From assembly GCF_013087525.1 (NCBI RefSeq), contig NZ_JABFCS010000001.1, forward strand, positions 3,100,001 through 3,164,000: a stretch of 64,000 nt of DNA, in the 5' to 3' direction. The DNA comes from Ramlibacter montanisoli. GTDB taxonomy: Bacteria > Pseudomonadota > Gammaproteobacteria > Burkholderiales > Burkholderiaceae_C. The notes beneath the pieces are model-generated. The model saw only the letters and a list, made by a program, of their open reading frames with translations, was not told the origin of the DNA and made no database searches. Of this stretch, positions 9,912-20,589 are shown piece after piece. Numbering within the stretch: the first letter of the stretch is position 1; every line of letters begins with the position of its first letter. Both the position numbers and the translations under genes were made by a program.

Positions 9912-11167
9912 TTGCCGGTATGCCCCAGGCTGTAGCGCCCGGGTTGCGGCCAGACCGTCAGGCCGTGCGGTTCCCGTCCCGCCTTCACGCGCAGCACGCT
10001 GCCGTCGGTGGTGTCGAAGCGGTAGATCTCGTTGTCGTAGCGGCCGGACAGCCACAGGTAGCGGCCATCGGCACTGACGTTGCCCATGTCGGGACTGCCG
10101 CCGCCCGGAATCGTCCACGTGGCTCGCACGGTCTCGGTGGCGAAGTCCATCACGGACACGCTGCCGTTGCCGCGCGGCCGGCCGCGGATGCGGTTGCTGC
10201 CGCGGTTGGCCACGTACAGCAGCTTGCCGTCGCGGCTGGGATACAGGCCGTGCGCGCCGGTGCCGGTCGGAATGAAGCCGACCTGGCGGAAGGTGGCGAA
10301 GTCCACCACGTGCACCCCGTCGGACACCATGTCGGCGACGTAGAAGCGTTTGCCGTCGGGCGAGACCCGGATGTCCTGCGGCATCGGCATGGCGCTGATG
10401 ATCGTCTGGCGCGGCACGACCGGATCGACCATCTTGCGCGGCTTGCGCCCGGGCTTGCTGAGCGCCTGCAGCACCTCCGGCCGGTCGAAGTAGCGTGACA
10501 GCTGGATGGTGCCGACCACCCTGCGGTTCACGAGGTCGATCTTGGTCAGCGCGCCGCCGAATTCGCACGTGAACAGCGCGTGGCTGCCGTCGATCGAGAA
10601 ATCCGCATGGTTGATGCCGGCGCAGTCCGGCGTCTCGATCGAGTACTGCAGCTTCATCGTCTTCGCGTCGCGGAAGTCGAGCCGGCGGTACGCCTCGGCA
10701 ACGACGATGGCGTAGCGGCCGTCGGGCGACCAGTACATGTTGTACGGGTCGTCGACGGGAATCGAGGGTCCCGGCTTGCCGGTCAGCGGGTCGATCGGCG
10801 TCAGGCTGCCGTCGGTGCGGCCTTCCGCGTTGTTCGCGACCCAGAGGATCTTCAGGTCCCACGAGGGCACGATGTGCTGCGGATGCACGCCGACGCGGAA
10901 CTTGTCGACCACGGCGAGCGTGGCCGGGTCGATCACCCACACGCTGTTTTCCGAGCGGTTGGGCACGTAGATGCGCTCGAGGTGGCCCGCCACCGCGGGC
11001 GACAGCTTTCCGGCCACCGTTTCGCTGTATAGGTTGCTCGGGTCGGGCACGGCGGGCATGCCGGGCACGGTGGCCACGGCGGACGCGCGCGCCGCGGTTT
11101 GCCCGAAGGCGGACGGAAGGATCGCCGCGGCGGCGAAGGCGATGCACAGGACGCGCAGAAGGCTCAC
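9902..11167 (-). CDS. Exported YncE-like beta-propeller protein, 421 aa
   Basis: The start is a GTG with AAGGAG five bases upstream. A signal peptide (residues 1-23, ending SAFGQ) precedes a seven-bladed-type propeller with repeated strands of the YVPNRSENSVWVIDPAT and RVSPDGKRFYVADMVSDGVH kind, as in YncE and PQQ-associated propellers. It is likely periplasmic. It lies 17 bases behind the exported creatininase-like gene on the same strand, and both follow glmS. The pairing suggests one periplasmic process, but no cofactor ligands or catalytic residues can be read from the sequence. Confidence 0.75.
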   Translation of the reverse strand: MSLLRVLCIAFAAAAILPSAFGQTAARASAVATVPGMPAVPDPSNLYSETVAGKLSPAVAGHLERIYVPNRSENSVWVIDPATLAVVDKFRVGVHPQHIVPSWDLKILWVANNAEGRTDGSLTPIDPLTGKPGPSIPVDDPYNMYWSPDGRYAIVVAEAYRRLDFRDAKTMKLQYSIETPDCAGINHADFSIDGSHALFTCEFGGALTKIDLVNRRVVGTIQLSRYFDRPEVLQALSKPGRKPRKMVDPVVPRQTIISAMPMPQDIRVSPDGKRFYVADMVSDGVHVVDFATFRQVGFIPTGTGAHGLYPSRDGKLLYVANRGSNRIRGRPRGNGSVSVMDFATETVRATWTIPGGGSPDMGNVSADGRYLWLSGRYDNEIYRFDTTDGSVLRVKAGREPHGLTVWPQPGRYSLGHTGNLR

Positions 11168-11184
11168 TGGAACTCCTTTGTGTT

Positions 11185-11973
11185 CTACCGGCGCGCGCCC
11201 ACCGACTGGCGGATCGCGGCCACGGCCTTGTCGACGATCAGGTCCACGCCCTTTTGCCCCAGGGCCGCCGAGGCGCGCGACGGGTCGCCGGCAACGCCGG
11301 TCTGCGGCGAGGCTTCGTGCAGGCGCTGCATGCGCACCAGCGACGCGTCGACCGCGAGCATAAGCGAGGTATCGGCCAGGCCGGCGTGCGTGCCGACCTG
11401 CGCCTGCGACATTCCTTCTGCGCGCAACAGCTGCGGGTAATCCGTGGCCGCCGCCTGGTAATAAGCCGCCGCGTGGTGCACCCGCGCGCCGCCGCCGGCC
11501 CACTCGCGATTGAGCCGCTCGCTGAGCTGGCGCAGCAGCGGCTGGTAATCGCCGGAGTCACCGAGCAGCACGATGTCGCGAAAGCCATGCTGGCGCAGGC
11601 TGCGTGCCGCCCCGGCGAGCACGCCGGTGAAGGCCTCCGCCGACACCGAGATCGTGCCGGGAAAGCGCATGTGCCCGGCGGGCTCCGGCACGTAGGCCAT
11701 CACCGGCGCCACCAGCGTGCGGCCAAGTTGCGCCGCGATGCGCTCGGCCAAACGGGCCACCCGCACGTTGTGCTTGCCCAACGCCATGTGGGGGCCGTTC
11801 TGCTCGGTGCCGCCGATCGGGATCACGATGGTGGTGCTGCCGCCGTCGATCGCTTCGCGCACTTCCGGCCAGGTCATGCCGTCGAGCTGAGGGCCCGCTG
11901 CCGCGCACGGCATCGCGAAGCCTGCGAGCCCCAGGACAAGGGCGGCAGCGGCGAGGGCGGGACCGGGTTTCAC
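11185..11973 (-). CDS. Exported creatininase-family protein with altered metal site, 262 aa
   Basis: It starts with GTG and has a signal peptide (to about residue 25, MPCAAA). The creatininase fold is visible in IPIGGTEQNGPHM, TLVAPVMAYVPEP, PGTISVSAEAF and THAGLADTSLMLAV. In creatininase the zinc/manganese ligands lie in EQHGPH, an LGTD-type motif and NGHGGN. Here these read EQNGPH, LGKHN and GDSGDY, so several ligand positions differ. It may bind another metal, or hydrolyse a different amide. Export is unusual for this mostly cytosolic family. It sits between glmS (22 bases) and the beta-propeller gene (17 bases). Confidence 0.75.
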   Translation of the reverse strand: MKPGPALAAAALVLGLAGFAMPCAAAGPQLDGMTWPEVREAIDGGSTTIVIPIGGTEQNGPHMALGKHNVRVARLAERIAAQLGRTLVAPVMAYVPEPAGHMRFPGTISVSAEAFTGVLAGAARSLRQHGFRDIVLLGDSGDYQPLLRQLSERLNREWAGGGARVHHAAAYYQAAATDYPQLLRAEGMSQAQVGTHAGLADTSLMLAVDASLVRMQRLHEASPQTGVAGDPSRASAALGQKGVDLIVDKAVAAIRQSVGARR

Positions 11974-11995
11974 GCGGTGGACTATCGTGCCGTTC

Positions 11996-13840
<1,845 letters not shown>

Positions 13841-13964
13841 GGGCACACCTCAGAGGCTGGGAATGGAGCGACTGTAGGCGCACACTAGCGGAATATGTTT
13901 GCTGAATGTCCTCATAACTGAACGATCATTTCACCCGGATCATGGTTTGCAATAAACTTCCATA

Positions 13965-14459
13965 ATGCCAGCAGAATTAGCACTAGATTCCACGGATTTG
14001 GCCCTGCTCACCCAGATGCAGGACGACAGCGCCCTGAGCAACCAGGACCTGGCCGCCCGGGTCCACATCTCGCCGGCAACCTGCCTGCGGCGGGTGAAGC
14101 GGCTGCGCGAGGCCGGCCTGGTCGAGCGGGAGATGGCCATCCTGAATCCGCAGCGGATGGCCGAGTCCCTCGGGCACGGATTGGAGGCAGTGGTGGAAGT
14201 CTCGCTCGACCGCCAGGGCAGCGAGGAACAGGACGCCTTCGAGCTGCGGGTGGTCGAGGACGACGCAGTGCAGCAGTGCTACCGCGTCTCGCCCGGGCCG
14301 GACTTCATCCTCGTGGTGCATGCGCGCGACATGCAGGACTACCTGGCGCTCTCGCAGCGGCTGTTCACCAGCGACGCGAACGTGCGCAACGTCAAGGCCT
14401 TCTTCTCGGTGAAGCGGGCGAAGTTCCGCCCGCGGATCCCGGTGCCCAGGCGCGGCTGA
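13965..14459 (+). CDS. Lrp/AsnC-family transcriptional regulator, 164 aa
   Basis: An N-terminal winged helix-turn-helix (residues about 12-60, [20 protein letters not shown]) is followed by a RAM/AsnC ligand-binding domain ([20 protein letters not shown] then [10 protein letters not shown]). The ATG lies in CATAATGCC, 124 bases from the divergent glmS start, so regulation of glmS is possible but not shown. It ends 5 bases from the convergent glmU stop. Confidence 0.9.
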   Translation: MPAELALDSTDLALLTQMQDDSALSNQDLAARVHISPATCLRRVKRLREAGLVEREMAILNPQRMAESLGHGLEAVVEVSLDRQGSEEQDAFELRVVEDDAVQQCYRVSPGPDFILVVHARDMQDYLALSQRLFTSDANVRNVKAFFSVKRAKFRPRIPVPRRG

Positions 14460-14464
14460 CGCGC

Positions 14465-15861
14465 CTACTTCGGCTTCTTCTTCGGCCGCTCCCAGTTCGC
14501 CAGGCTCACCTGCCTGGCGCGCGCCACCGTCAGCACGCCGGGTTCGGTGTTCTTGTTGATCACGGAGCCGGCGCCTATGGTGCCGCCCCTGGCCACCGTC
14601 ACGGGCGCGACCAGCACGCAGTTGCTGCCCACGTGCACGTCGGCCTCGATCACGGTGCGGCTCTTGTTGGCGCCGTCGTAGTTGGCGGTGATGCTGCCGG
14701 CGCCGTAGTTCACGCGCTCGCCGACGACCGAGTCGCCCAGGTAGGCCAGGTGATTGGCCTTGGCGCCGCGCGCCATGCTGGAGTTCTTCACTTCCACGAA
14801 GTTGCCGATGTGCACCTCGGGCCCGAGCTGCGCGCCCGGACGCAGCCGCGCGAACGGCCCCACCAGCGCGCCCTCGCCGATCTCCACGCCGGCCTGTTCG
14901 CCGTCGATGTGGGTGAAGCCGTGGATCACCGCGTTGTCGGCGATGCGCGCGTTGGCGATCACGCAGTTGGGGCCGATGCGCACGTTGCTGCCCAGGCTGA
15001 CCTGGCCCTCGAAGACGCAGTTGACGTCGATGTCCACGTCCTGCCCGCAGGCGAGCGTGCCCCGCAGGTCGAAGCGCGCCGGATCCGCGAGGCGCACGCC
15101 CTGCTCCATCAGCGCGCGCCTGCCGCAGCTGGAAGGCGCGTTCCAGTTCCGCCAGCTGCAGCGGGCTGTTGACGCCGTCCACTTCCACCTGCTCGCCGGC
15201 GGGCGAGGCGACCACCTCGCAGCCGTCGGCCACCGCGAACTTCACGATGTCGGTCAGGTAGTACTCCTTCTGCGCGTTGTCGTTCTTCAGGCGGGCGAGC
15301 CACGCCTTCAGGCGGGCGGAGGGCACGGCCATGAAGCCGGTGTAGACCTCGCGCAGGGCGCGCTGCGCCTCGCTGGCGTCCTTGTGTTCGACGATCGCCT
15401 GCACCGCCTCGCCCTTGCGCACGATGCGGCCGTAGCCCGTGGGGTCGGCCATCTCCACGGTGAGCAGCGCAAGGCGCTCCCCCGCACTTGTCCACCAGCG
15501 CCTGCAGCGTCTGCGGCCGGATCAGCGGCACGTCGCCATTGAGGATCAGCGCGATGCCGTCATCGGGCAGCACCGGCACGACCTGCTGCACCGCATGGCC
15601 GGTCCCCAGCTGCGGCTCCTGCCGCACGAAGTCCGGCGCCGGCTGCCCGGCGGCCCCGGCCGACTGGCGCAGCCAGCCTTCCACGTCCTCGGCGCCGTGG
15701 CCGGTGATCACGATGGTCCGGCGCGCCTGCAGGGCGCGGGCGGTCTCCATCACGTGCTGGATCAGGGGCCGTCCGGCCAGCTTGTGCAGGACCTTCGCGG
15801 TCCGGCTCTTCATGCGCGTGCCCTTGCCCGCCGCCATCACCACCACATCGACTGCTGTCAT
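14465..15861 (-). CDS. glmU: Bifunctional UDP-N-acetylglucosamine pyrophosphorylase/GlcN-1-P acetyltransferase, two frameshifts
   Basis: Makes UDP-GlcNAc from glucosamine-1-phosphate. The N-terminal uridyltransferase carries [13 protein letters not shown]; the C-terminal left-handed beta-helix acetyltransferase carries hexapeptide repeats and [13 protein letters not shown]. Two one-base insertions break the frame. One is in a G-run near 15480, after QALVDKCG and before [17 protein letters not shown]. The other is near 15110, between FQLRQAR and [18 protein letters not shown]. Corrected length is about 464 aa, normal for GlmU. Because the gene is essential, the breaks are very probably sequencing errors. 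Its start is 18 bases from the divergent DUF6279 gene. Confidence 0.92.
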
Positions 15862-15879
15862 TCACGTACCCTTCGCACC

Positions 15880-16766
15880 ATGAGGTCGTCGTTCGCCACC
15901 CGTTTGCCCTGGATTATCCTTGCGCTCGCCTGTTCGCTGGCGCTGTCCGCCTGCAGCGCCGTCAAGCTGGGCTACAACGCGCTGCCCAGCCTGGCCTACT
16001 TCTGGCTGGACGGCTACGTGGACTTCAGCGACGAACAGGCGCCCCGGGTGCGCGACGAGATCGCGAACCTGCACACCTGGCACCGCCAGCAGGAGCTGCC
16101 GCGGGTGCTGGAGCTGCTGGCGCGCATGGAGCAACTGGCGCCGGGGAGATCAGCCCGCAGCAGGCCTGCACGGTGGTGGGCGAGCTGCAGCAGCGCATCC
16201 GCGCGGTCACGGACCGCATCGAGCCGGGCGCCGTCGCCCTGGCCGCCACCCTGACCGGCCGCGAGCAGCGGCACATGGCCCGCAAGTTCCGCCGCCGCAA
16301 CGAGACCTTCCAGCAGGACTGGGTGGCCTTGTCGCGTGCCGAACTGGTCGAGAAGCGCTTCGGCCAGGCGCTGGAGCGGGTGGAGACGATCTACGGCCGC
16401 CTGGACGATCCGCAGCGCGCGGTGCTGCGCCAGCGGCTGGAGCAGTCGGCGTTCGACCCGGCCCGCACGCTGGGCGAAATGGCAGCGCCGCCAGCAGGAC
16501 CTGCTGGAAACGGTGCGCCGCATCTCGCAGGGGCGCGGCCTGCCCGAAGCCGAGGCGCGCGCGCGCTGCTGCGCGGCTGGGTGGCGCGCATCGAGAAAGC
16601 CCCCGATCCCGCCTACCGCGCCTACCAGGAGACGCTGCTGCAGGAAGGCTGCACGACCTTCGCGCTGGTACACCAGAGCACCACCGCCGCCCAGCGCGAA
16701 CAGGCCGTGCGCCGGCTGCGCGCCTACCAGCGCGACCTGCGCGACCTGATCGCGCAGCAGCCGTGA
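15880..16766 (+). CDS. DUF6279 family lipoprotein, three frameshifts
   Basis: The protein starts MRSSFATRLPWIILALACSL with lipobox LALSAC, then VKLGYNALPSLAYFWLDGY, characteristic of DUF6279 outer-membrane-type lipoproteins. The frame is lost three times: one G missing near 16144 (APGEISPQQAC restored), one G extra near 16480 (LGEMQRRQQDLLE restored), and a change in a GC repeat near 16563 (ALLRGWVARIEKAPD restored). Corrected length is about 295 aa, largely helical and Arg/Gln rich. The stop overlaps the GTG start of the MFS transporter (GTGA). Function is unknown. Confidence 0.75.
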
Positions 16767-17902
16767 GCGGCACCGCTTCGGGCACGGCCCTGGTCTGGCG
16801 CCTGGGCGCCGCCACCACGCTGGTGGTGAGCGGCTTTGCCATGATCGGCCCCGTGCTGGCCGTGCTGCTGCAGCAGGCCGGCCACGGCACGGCCTTCATC
16901 GGCGCCTTTTCCATGCTGCCCTTCCTGATGGTGGGCCTGCTGATGCCGGTGATGCCGCGGTTGCTGGCGCACTGGGGCACACTGCGCACCTACCGCAGCG
17001 GCGCGGCGCTGCAGCTGGCGGGCGTGCTCGGTTACGCGCTGTCCGACTCCATGCTGGTGTGGGCCGTGGGTTCGATCGTCGGGGGCGTCGGCGCCGCGGC
17101 CCTGTGGAACACCACGGAAGCGCTGCTCGCCGAGGAAGCGCCGGCCGCCATGCGCGGGCGCGTCATGGGCCTGTACCAGACGGCGCTGGGCGGCGCCCTG
17201 GCGCTCGGCCCCTTCCTGCCCGGGTTGCTGCGGCTCGATGCGGGCAGCGCGCTCTGGCTGGCGGTGGGGATGCTGGGGGCGGCGCTGCTGCTGGGACTCA
17301 CCGCGCCGGCGCACGAGCCGCGCGCAACCGGCCACGCGCCCACCGGCACCTGGCACGCGCTGCGCATGGTGCCCTGGCTGGCGCTGCTTGCGTTCTGCGG
17401 CGGCGTGTTCGAAGCCGGCCTCGGCGCCGTCGGCGCCGCGCACGCCTCCGAGTCCGGACTGAGCCTGCGGGCCGCGGCCAGCGTCGCCGGCGCGATCGGT
17501 GTCGGCAGCTTCCTGCTGCAATACCCCGCGGGCTGGGCGGCCGACCGCTACGCCATGCGCAGCGTGTTCAGCGGCGCGGCGCTGGCGCTGCTGGCCGCCA
17601 GCCTCGCGATGGCATTCGCGGGCCATGCGCCGTGGCTGCTGTGGGTGTCGGGCCTGGTGTGGGGCGGCGTCGGCGGCGCGCTCTACACGCTGACCATGGT
17701 GCAGGTCGCGCACGCCTTCGACGGGCGTGCCACCGCCGGCGGCGCGGCCGCCATGATCACGGGCTACACGTGGGGTGGGACGCTCGGGCCGGTGGCCAGC
17801 GGCTCCGCCCTGCAGGGCGGCGGCACGCCGGGACTGGCGCTGTTGCTCGGGGTGCTCGCCCTGGGCGCGCTGGCTGCCGCGCGGCGCGCGGCGCCCGCGT
17901 GA
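16763..17902 (+). CDS. MFS transporter, 379 aa
   Basis: The GTG start overlaps the preceding TGA. The protein has about 12 hydrophobic segments and the short cytoplasmic loop AAMRGRVMGLYQTALG between helices 4 and 5. It resembles YcaD-type major facilitator proteins. The substrate cannot be read from sequence. Coupling with the DUF6279 lipoprotein suggests co-expression. Confidence 0.85.
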   Translation: MSGTASGTALVWRLGAATTLVVSGFAMIGPVLAVLLQQAGHGTAFIGAFSMLPFLMVGLLMPVMPRLLAHWGTLRTYRSGAALQLAGVLGYALSDSMLVWAVGSIVGGVGAAALWNTTEALLAEEAPAAMRGRVMGLYQTALGGALALGPFLPGLLRLDAGSALWLAVGMLGAALLLGLTAPAHEPRATGHAPTGTWHALRMVPWLALLAFCGGVFEAGLGAVGAAHASESGLSLRAAASVAGAIGVGSFLLQYPAGWAADRYAMRSVFSGAALALLAASLAMAFAGHAPWLLWVSGLVWGGVGGALYTLTMVQVAHAFDGRATAGGAAAMITGYTWGGTLGPVASGSALQGGGTPGLALLLGVLALGALAAARRAAPA

Positions 17903-17903
17903 A

Positions 17904-18210
17904 TCAGCGCTCGCCCTTGGAGTGCGACTTGCCTTCGCGCTCCGCCTCGTCCAGGTCCTTCGCCTCGGACTCGGAGCGCGGGCCTGGCGGCCTCGGCATC
18001 CGACTCGACGTCCGCCTTCTCCAGGTACTCCTTGATGTCCTTCTGGTAGTTGCGGGTGGCGGTGTAGCTGCCTTCACCCTCGACCTGCCCGCCGCCTTGC
18101 GACTGGAAATCGGTGGCTCCGGCGCGCTGCTGCTGCGGGTCGCTGTCGCGCTGCGGCTGCTGCTGCAGGATGCGCGGCACGGGCTTGTCGCTGGACTTCT
18201 CGTCGGGCAT
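17904..18210 (-). CDS. Small hydrophilic conserved protein, about 101 aa, one frameshift
   Basis: The protein starts MPDEKSSDKPVPRILQQQ and contains GEGSYTATRNYQKDIKEYLE, then an acidic/basic tail EAKDLDEAEREGKSHSKGE. One extra base near 17985 separates the two parts. Gln/Glu/Lys content is high with no hydrophobic core, so it may be intrinsically disordered. Function unknown. Confidence 0.6.
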
Positions 18211-18350
18211 GAATCGCTCTCCTCGTGGATGCGGCGTGGATGTCGCGCCGCCTGTCCAGCCTAGAAAGCGGCCCCGGCCGCCGGTGTCGTCCGCGTCGTC
18301 CGGGGCGTGTCGGCTCGCGCCTACAGGTGGCTCAGCCGCGGAGCGCGCGA

Positions 18351-19340
18351 TCAGCCCTGCAGCGCCGCCCACATCTCCTTGTCGCGCTCCGCCGTCCACA
18401 CGCGCGGGTTCTTGATGCCCTTGGCTTCGTCGTAGGCGCGGCTCACGTCGAAAGGCAGGCAGTGTTCGTAGATGAACACCTGGCCGAACACCGGGTCCAT
18501 GGACTTGCGCGTGTGCGCCATCGCGGCCTTCAGATCCATGTTGGCGGCGGCCGCTTCCTTGCCGCAGCGAAACAGCGTCTCGACCCACTGCTTCGTGTAG
18601 TCGAGCGCGCGGTTCACCTCCGCGTTGCCCTTCATGGCCTCGCCGCGGCCCGGCACCAGCGCCTCGGCCTTCAGCGCACGCAGCGCTTCCAGCGTGGTGG
18701 GCCATTCCTCCAGCTGCGCGTCGCCGGTGTAGACGCCGGCGTTGTATTCGACCAGGTCGCCGGAGAACAGCACCTTCTCCTCCTGCACCCAGGCGATGGT
18801 GTCGCCGCGCGTGTGGCCGGGGCCGGGCGACCAGATCTGCACCTTCACGCCGCCGAGGTCCACGGTCAGCTTGCCCGGCTTCTCGCCGCGCGCGGCGTCG
18901 CCGCCGCCGATCACCATGGTCGGCCAGGTGAGGCCCGGCACCGACTCGGCATTGCGGAACAGGCGCGGGAAACGGTCCATCTCCGACTGCATGTCTTCCT
19001 TGCCGCGCTCCACGATCAGCTCGTAGGTGCCCTGGCTGGCGATGATCTCGGTCGCGCCCTCGTCGAAGTAGGCGCTGGCGCCCAGCACGCGCACCGCGTG
19101 GTAGTGCGTGAGAAGCACGTACTTGATCGGCTTGTCGCTGACCGTGCGGATGCGGGCGATCAGGTCGCGCGCCATCGCGGGCGTGGCCGTCGCGTCGCTC
19201 ACCATGATGTAGCTGTCGCCGATGATGACGCCGGAGTTGGGGTCGCCTTCGGCGGTGTACGCCCAGCAGTGCGGGGACAGCTGCTCGAAGGTGATCTTCT
19301 TGTCGGCCAGGTCGGCCTGGCTCGCGAAGGCTTTGCTCAT
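18351..19340 (-). CDS. MBL-fold metallo-hydrolase with variant motif, 329 aa
   Basis: Metallo-beta-lactamase fold with LLTHYHAVRVLGASAY at the HxHxDH position, GPGHTRGDTIAW (third His) and VLFSGDLVEYNAG (bridging Asp). The first motif keeps two histidines but replaces the Asp-His pair with Val-Arg, so a normal second metal site is unlikely. The C-terminal 100 residues form a helical extension. No signal peptide is seen. The substrate is unknown. It stands alone between a small hydrophilic protein and gluconokinase. Confidence 0.8.
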   Translation of the reverse strand: MSKAFASQADLADKKITFEQLSPHCWAYTAEGDPNSGVIIGDSYIMVSDATATPAMARDLIARIRTVSDKPIKYVLLTHYHAVRVLGASAYFDEGATEIIASQGTYELIVERGKEDMQSEMDRFPRLFRNAESVPGLTWPTMVIGGGDAARGEKPGKLTVDLGGVKVQIWSPGPGHTRGDTIAWVQEEKVLFSGDLVEYNAGVYTGDAQLEEWPTTLEALRALKAEALVPGRGEAMKGNAEVNRALDYTKQWVETLFRCGKEAAAANMDLKAAMAHTRKSMDPVFGQVFIYEHCLPFDVSRAYDEAKGIKNPRVWTAERDKEMWAALQG

Positions 19341-19408
19341 GGGGATCCTGCTGGCGCGTCGGGGGAAGCGCGAATCTTGGGAAAGCGAATCTTACCTAGC
19401 GCAACGCA

Positions 19409-19935
19409 TTACGCATTGTTGAACGCAGGCGCCAGCCAGCGCAGCGCCTGCGCCACCAGCCGGTCCACGTGCTCGGTGCCGTCGAGCACCTGCACGCCCG
19501 GCTCGTCGCGCGGCGGCTCCAGCGCCTCGAACTGGCGGCCGACATGGCTGGGCGGATAGAACTGGTCGGTGCGCGCGGCAGCCCGCTCCATGGCCTGGTG
19601 CGGCGACAGCGCCAGGTAGGCGAAGCGCAGCGCGGGCACGGCGGCCCGCAGCGCATCGCGTTCCGAACGGCGCAGCGCGGGCCAGACCAGCACGGCGCCG
19701 GCGGGCTGGGCACGCAGGGCTTCGGCCACGCGCCCGGTCCAGTCCTCGCGGTCGTGCGCGTCCAGGGCCGCGCCCCGGCGCACCTTCTCGATATCGCTGT
19801 CCGGATGGAGGTCGTCGCCTTCCAGCAGCGGCAGGCCCAGGCGTTCGGCCAGTTGTGCCGCCACCAGGGTCTTGCCGCAGCCGGCGACCCCATCACCACG
19901 ACATGCAGCGGGGGAGTCGGCTCGGGCGAAGGCAT
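19409..19935 (-). CDS. gntK: Gluconokinase, one frameshift
   Basis: Phosphorylates gluconate to 6-phosphogluconate. The N-terminus is MPSPEPTPPLHVVVMG; one base is then missing near 19888, after which the P-loop reads GVAGCGKTLVAAQLAERLG. Family features follow: LEGDDLHPDSDIEKVRRG, AHDREDWTGRV, SERDALRAAVP and QFYPPSHVGRQFEALEPP. Corrected length is about 175 aa, as expected. Confidence 0.88.
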
Positions 19936-19970
19936 GCCCGATTATGTCGGGCGCCCGCGCGCCGCGGGGG

Positions 19971-20474
19971 TCAGCCGACCAGCCCGGGCGGGCGCCGCAC
20001 CGGCAGCGCGCGGCCGCCGCCGCCCAGCGCCGCCCAGCCCAGGTGGGCCAGGCCGGTGCCCAGCCTGCCCAGCGCGGCCAGCGCCAGTCCCAGGGCCAGG
20101 CGCAGGTCGGCCAGCGGCTGCAGCACGATGCCCGGGTTCAGGCGCGGCCGCGCGGCCGCGGCCAGCACCGGCGCGAACACCGGGTCCCACGCGAAGTAGG
20201 AGGCGCCGCTGGCGTTCCAGGCTTCGAGCACGATGCGCTGGCCGGCGCGCACGTACATCGAGCGGCCCACCTGCAGCACGTGGTCGCCGCCGTCGAAGGG
20301 CGTGCAGCCGTGCGGGCCGTCCAGCGTGGCCCACACGCGGCCATGGGCCACGCGCAGGATGCCGTCGGTCGCGGGACGCAGGGTGACCGCGCGGCCGCGG
20401 ACCAGCTTCCACGTCCCCGGCAGTGCCGTGACGGGCGCGGAGGTGAGGATCTGGGCGACGGAGGGGGCGGTCAT
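19971..20474 (-). CDS. DUF2917 domain protein, 167 aa
   Basis: The central part (WKLVRGRAVTLRPATDGILR, HGRVWATLDG, DHVLQVGRSMYVRAGQRIV) is a cupin-like beta domain matching DUF2917 of Burkholderiales. The C-terminal third is Leu/Ala/Gly rich. There is no signal peptide. It is divergent from the LysR-type gene (115 bases), which may regulate it. Confidence 0.7.
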   Translation of the reverse strand: MTAPSVAQILTSAPVTALPGTWKLVRGRAVTLRPATDGILRVAHGRVWATLDGPHGCTPFDGGDHVLQVGRSMYVRAGQRIVLEAWNASGASYFAWDPVFAPVLAAAARPRLNPGIVLQPLADLRLALGLALAALGRLGTGLAHLGWAALGGGGRALPVRRPPGLVG

Positions 20475-20589
20475 GGTGGGCTCCAGCGATGGCTTTTCGG
20501 AATGGAATGATCTGTCACGCCCGCTTGGCGGTCCAATGAAATCCGGCTACGCTATTGATTCCCGAAACGCATCAATCCAGGCGCGCGCC

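Noticed and set aside
13841..13964. Specific promoter boxes between glmS and the Lrp gene
   Set aside because: Several AT-rich hexamers exist, including CATAAT overlapping the Lrp start codon, but none gives a convincing -35/-10 pair with correct spacing to either gene.
13983..15458. Long minus-strand frame across glmU and the Lrp gene
   Set aside because: It contains only the middle segment of GlmU and then low-complexity Arg/Gly sequence opposite real coding frames. It is explained by the two glmU indels.
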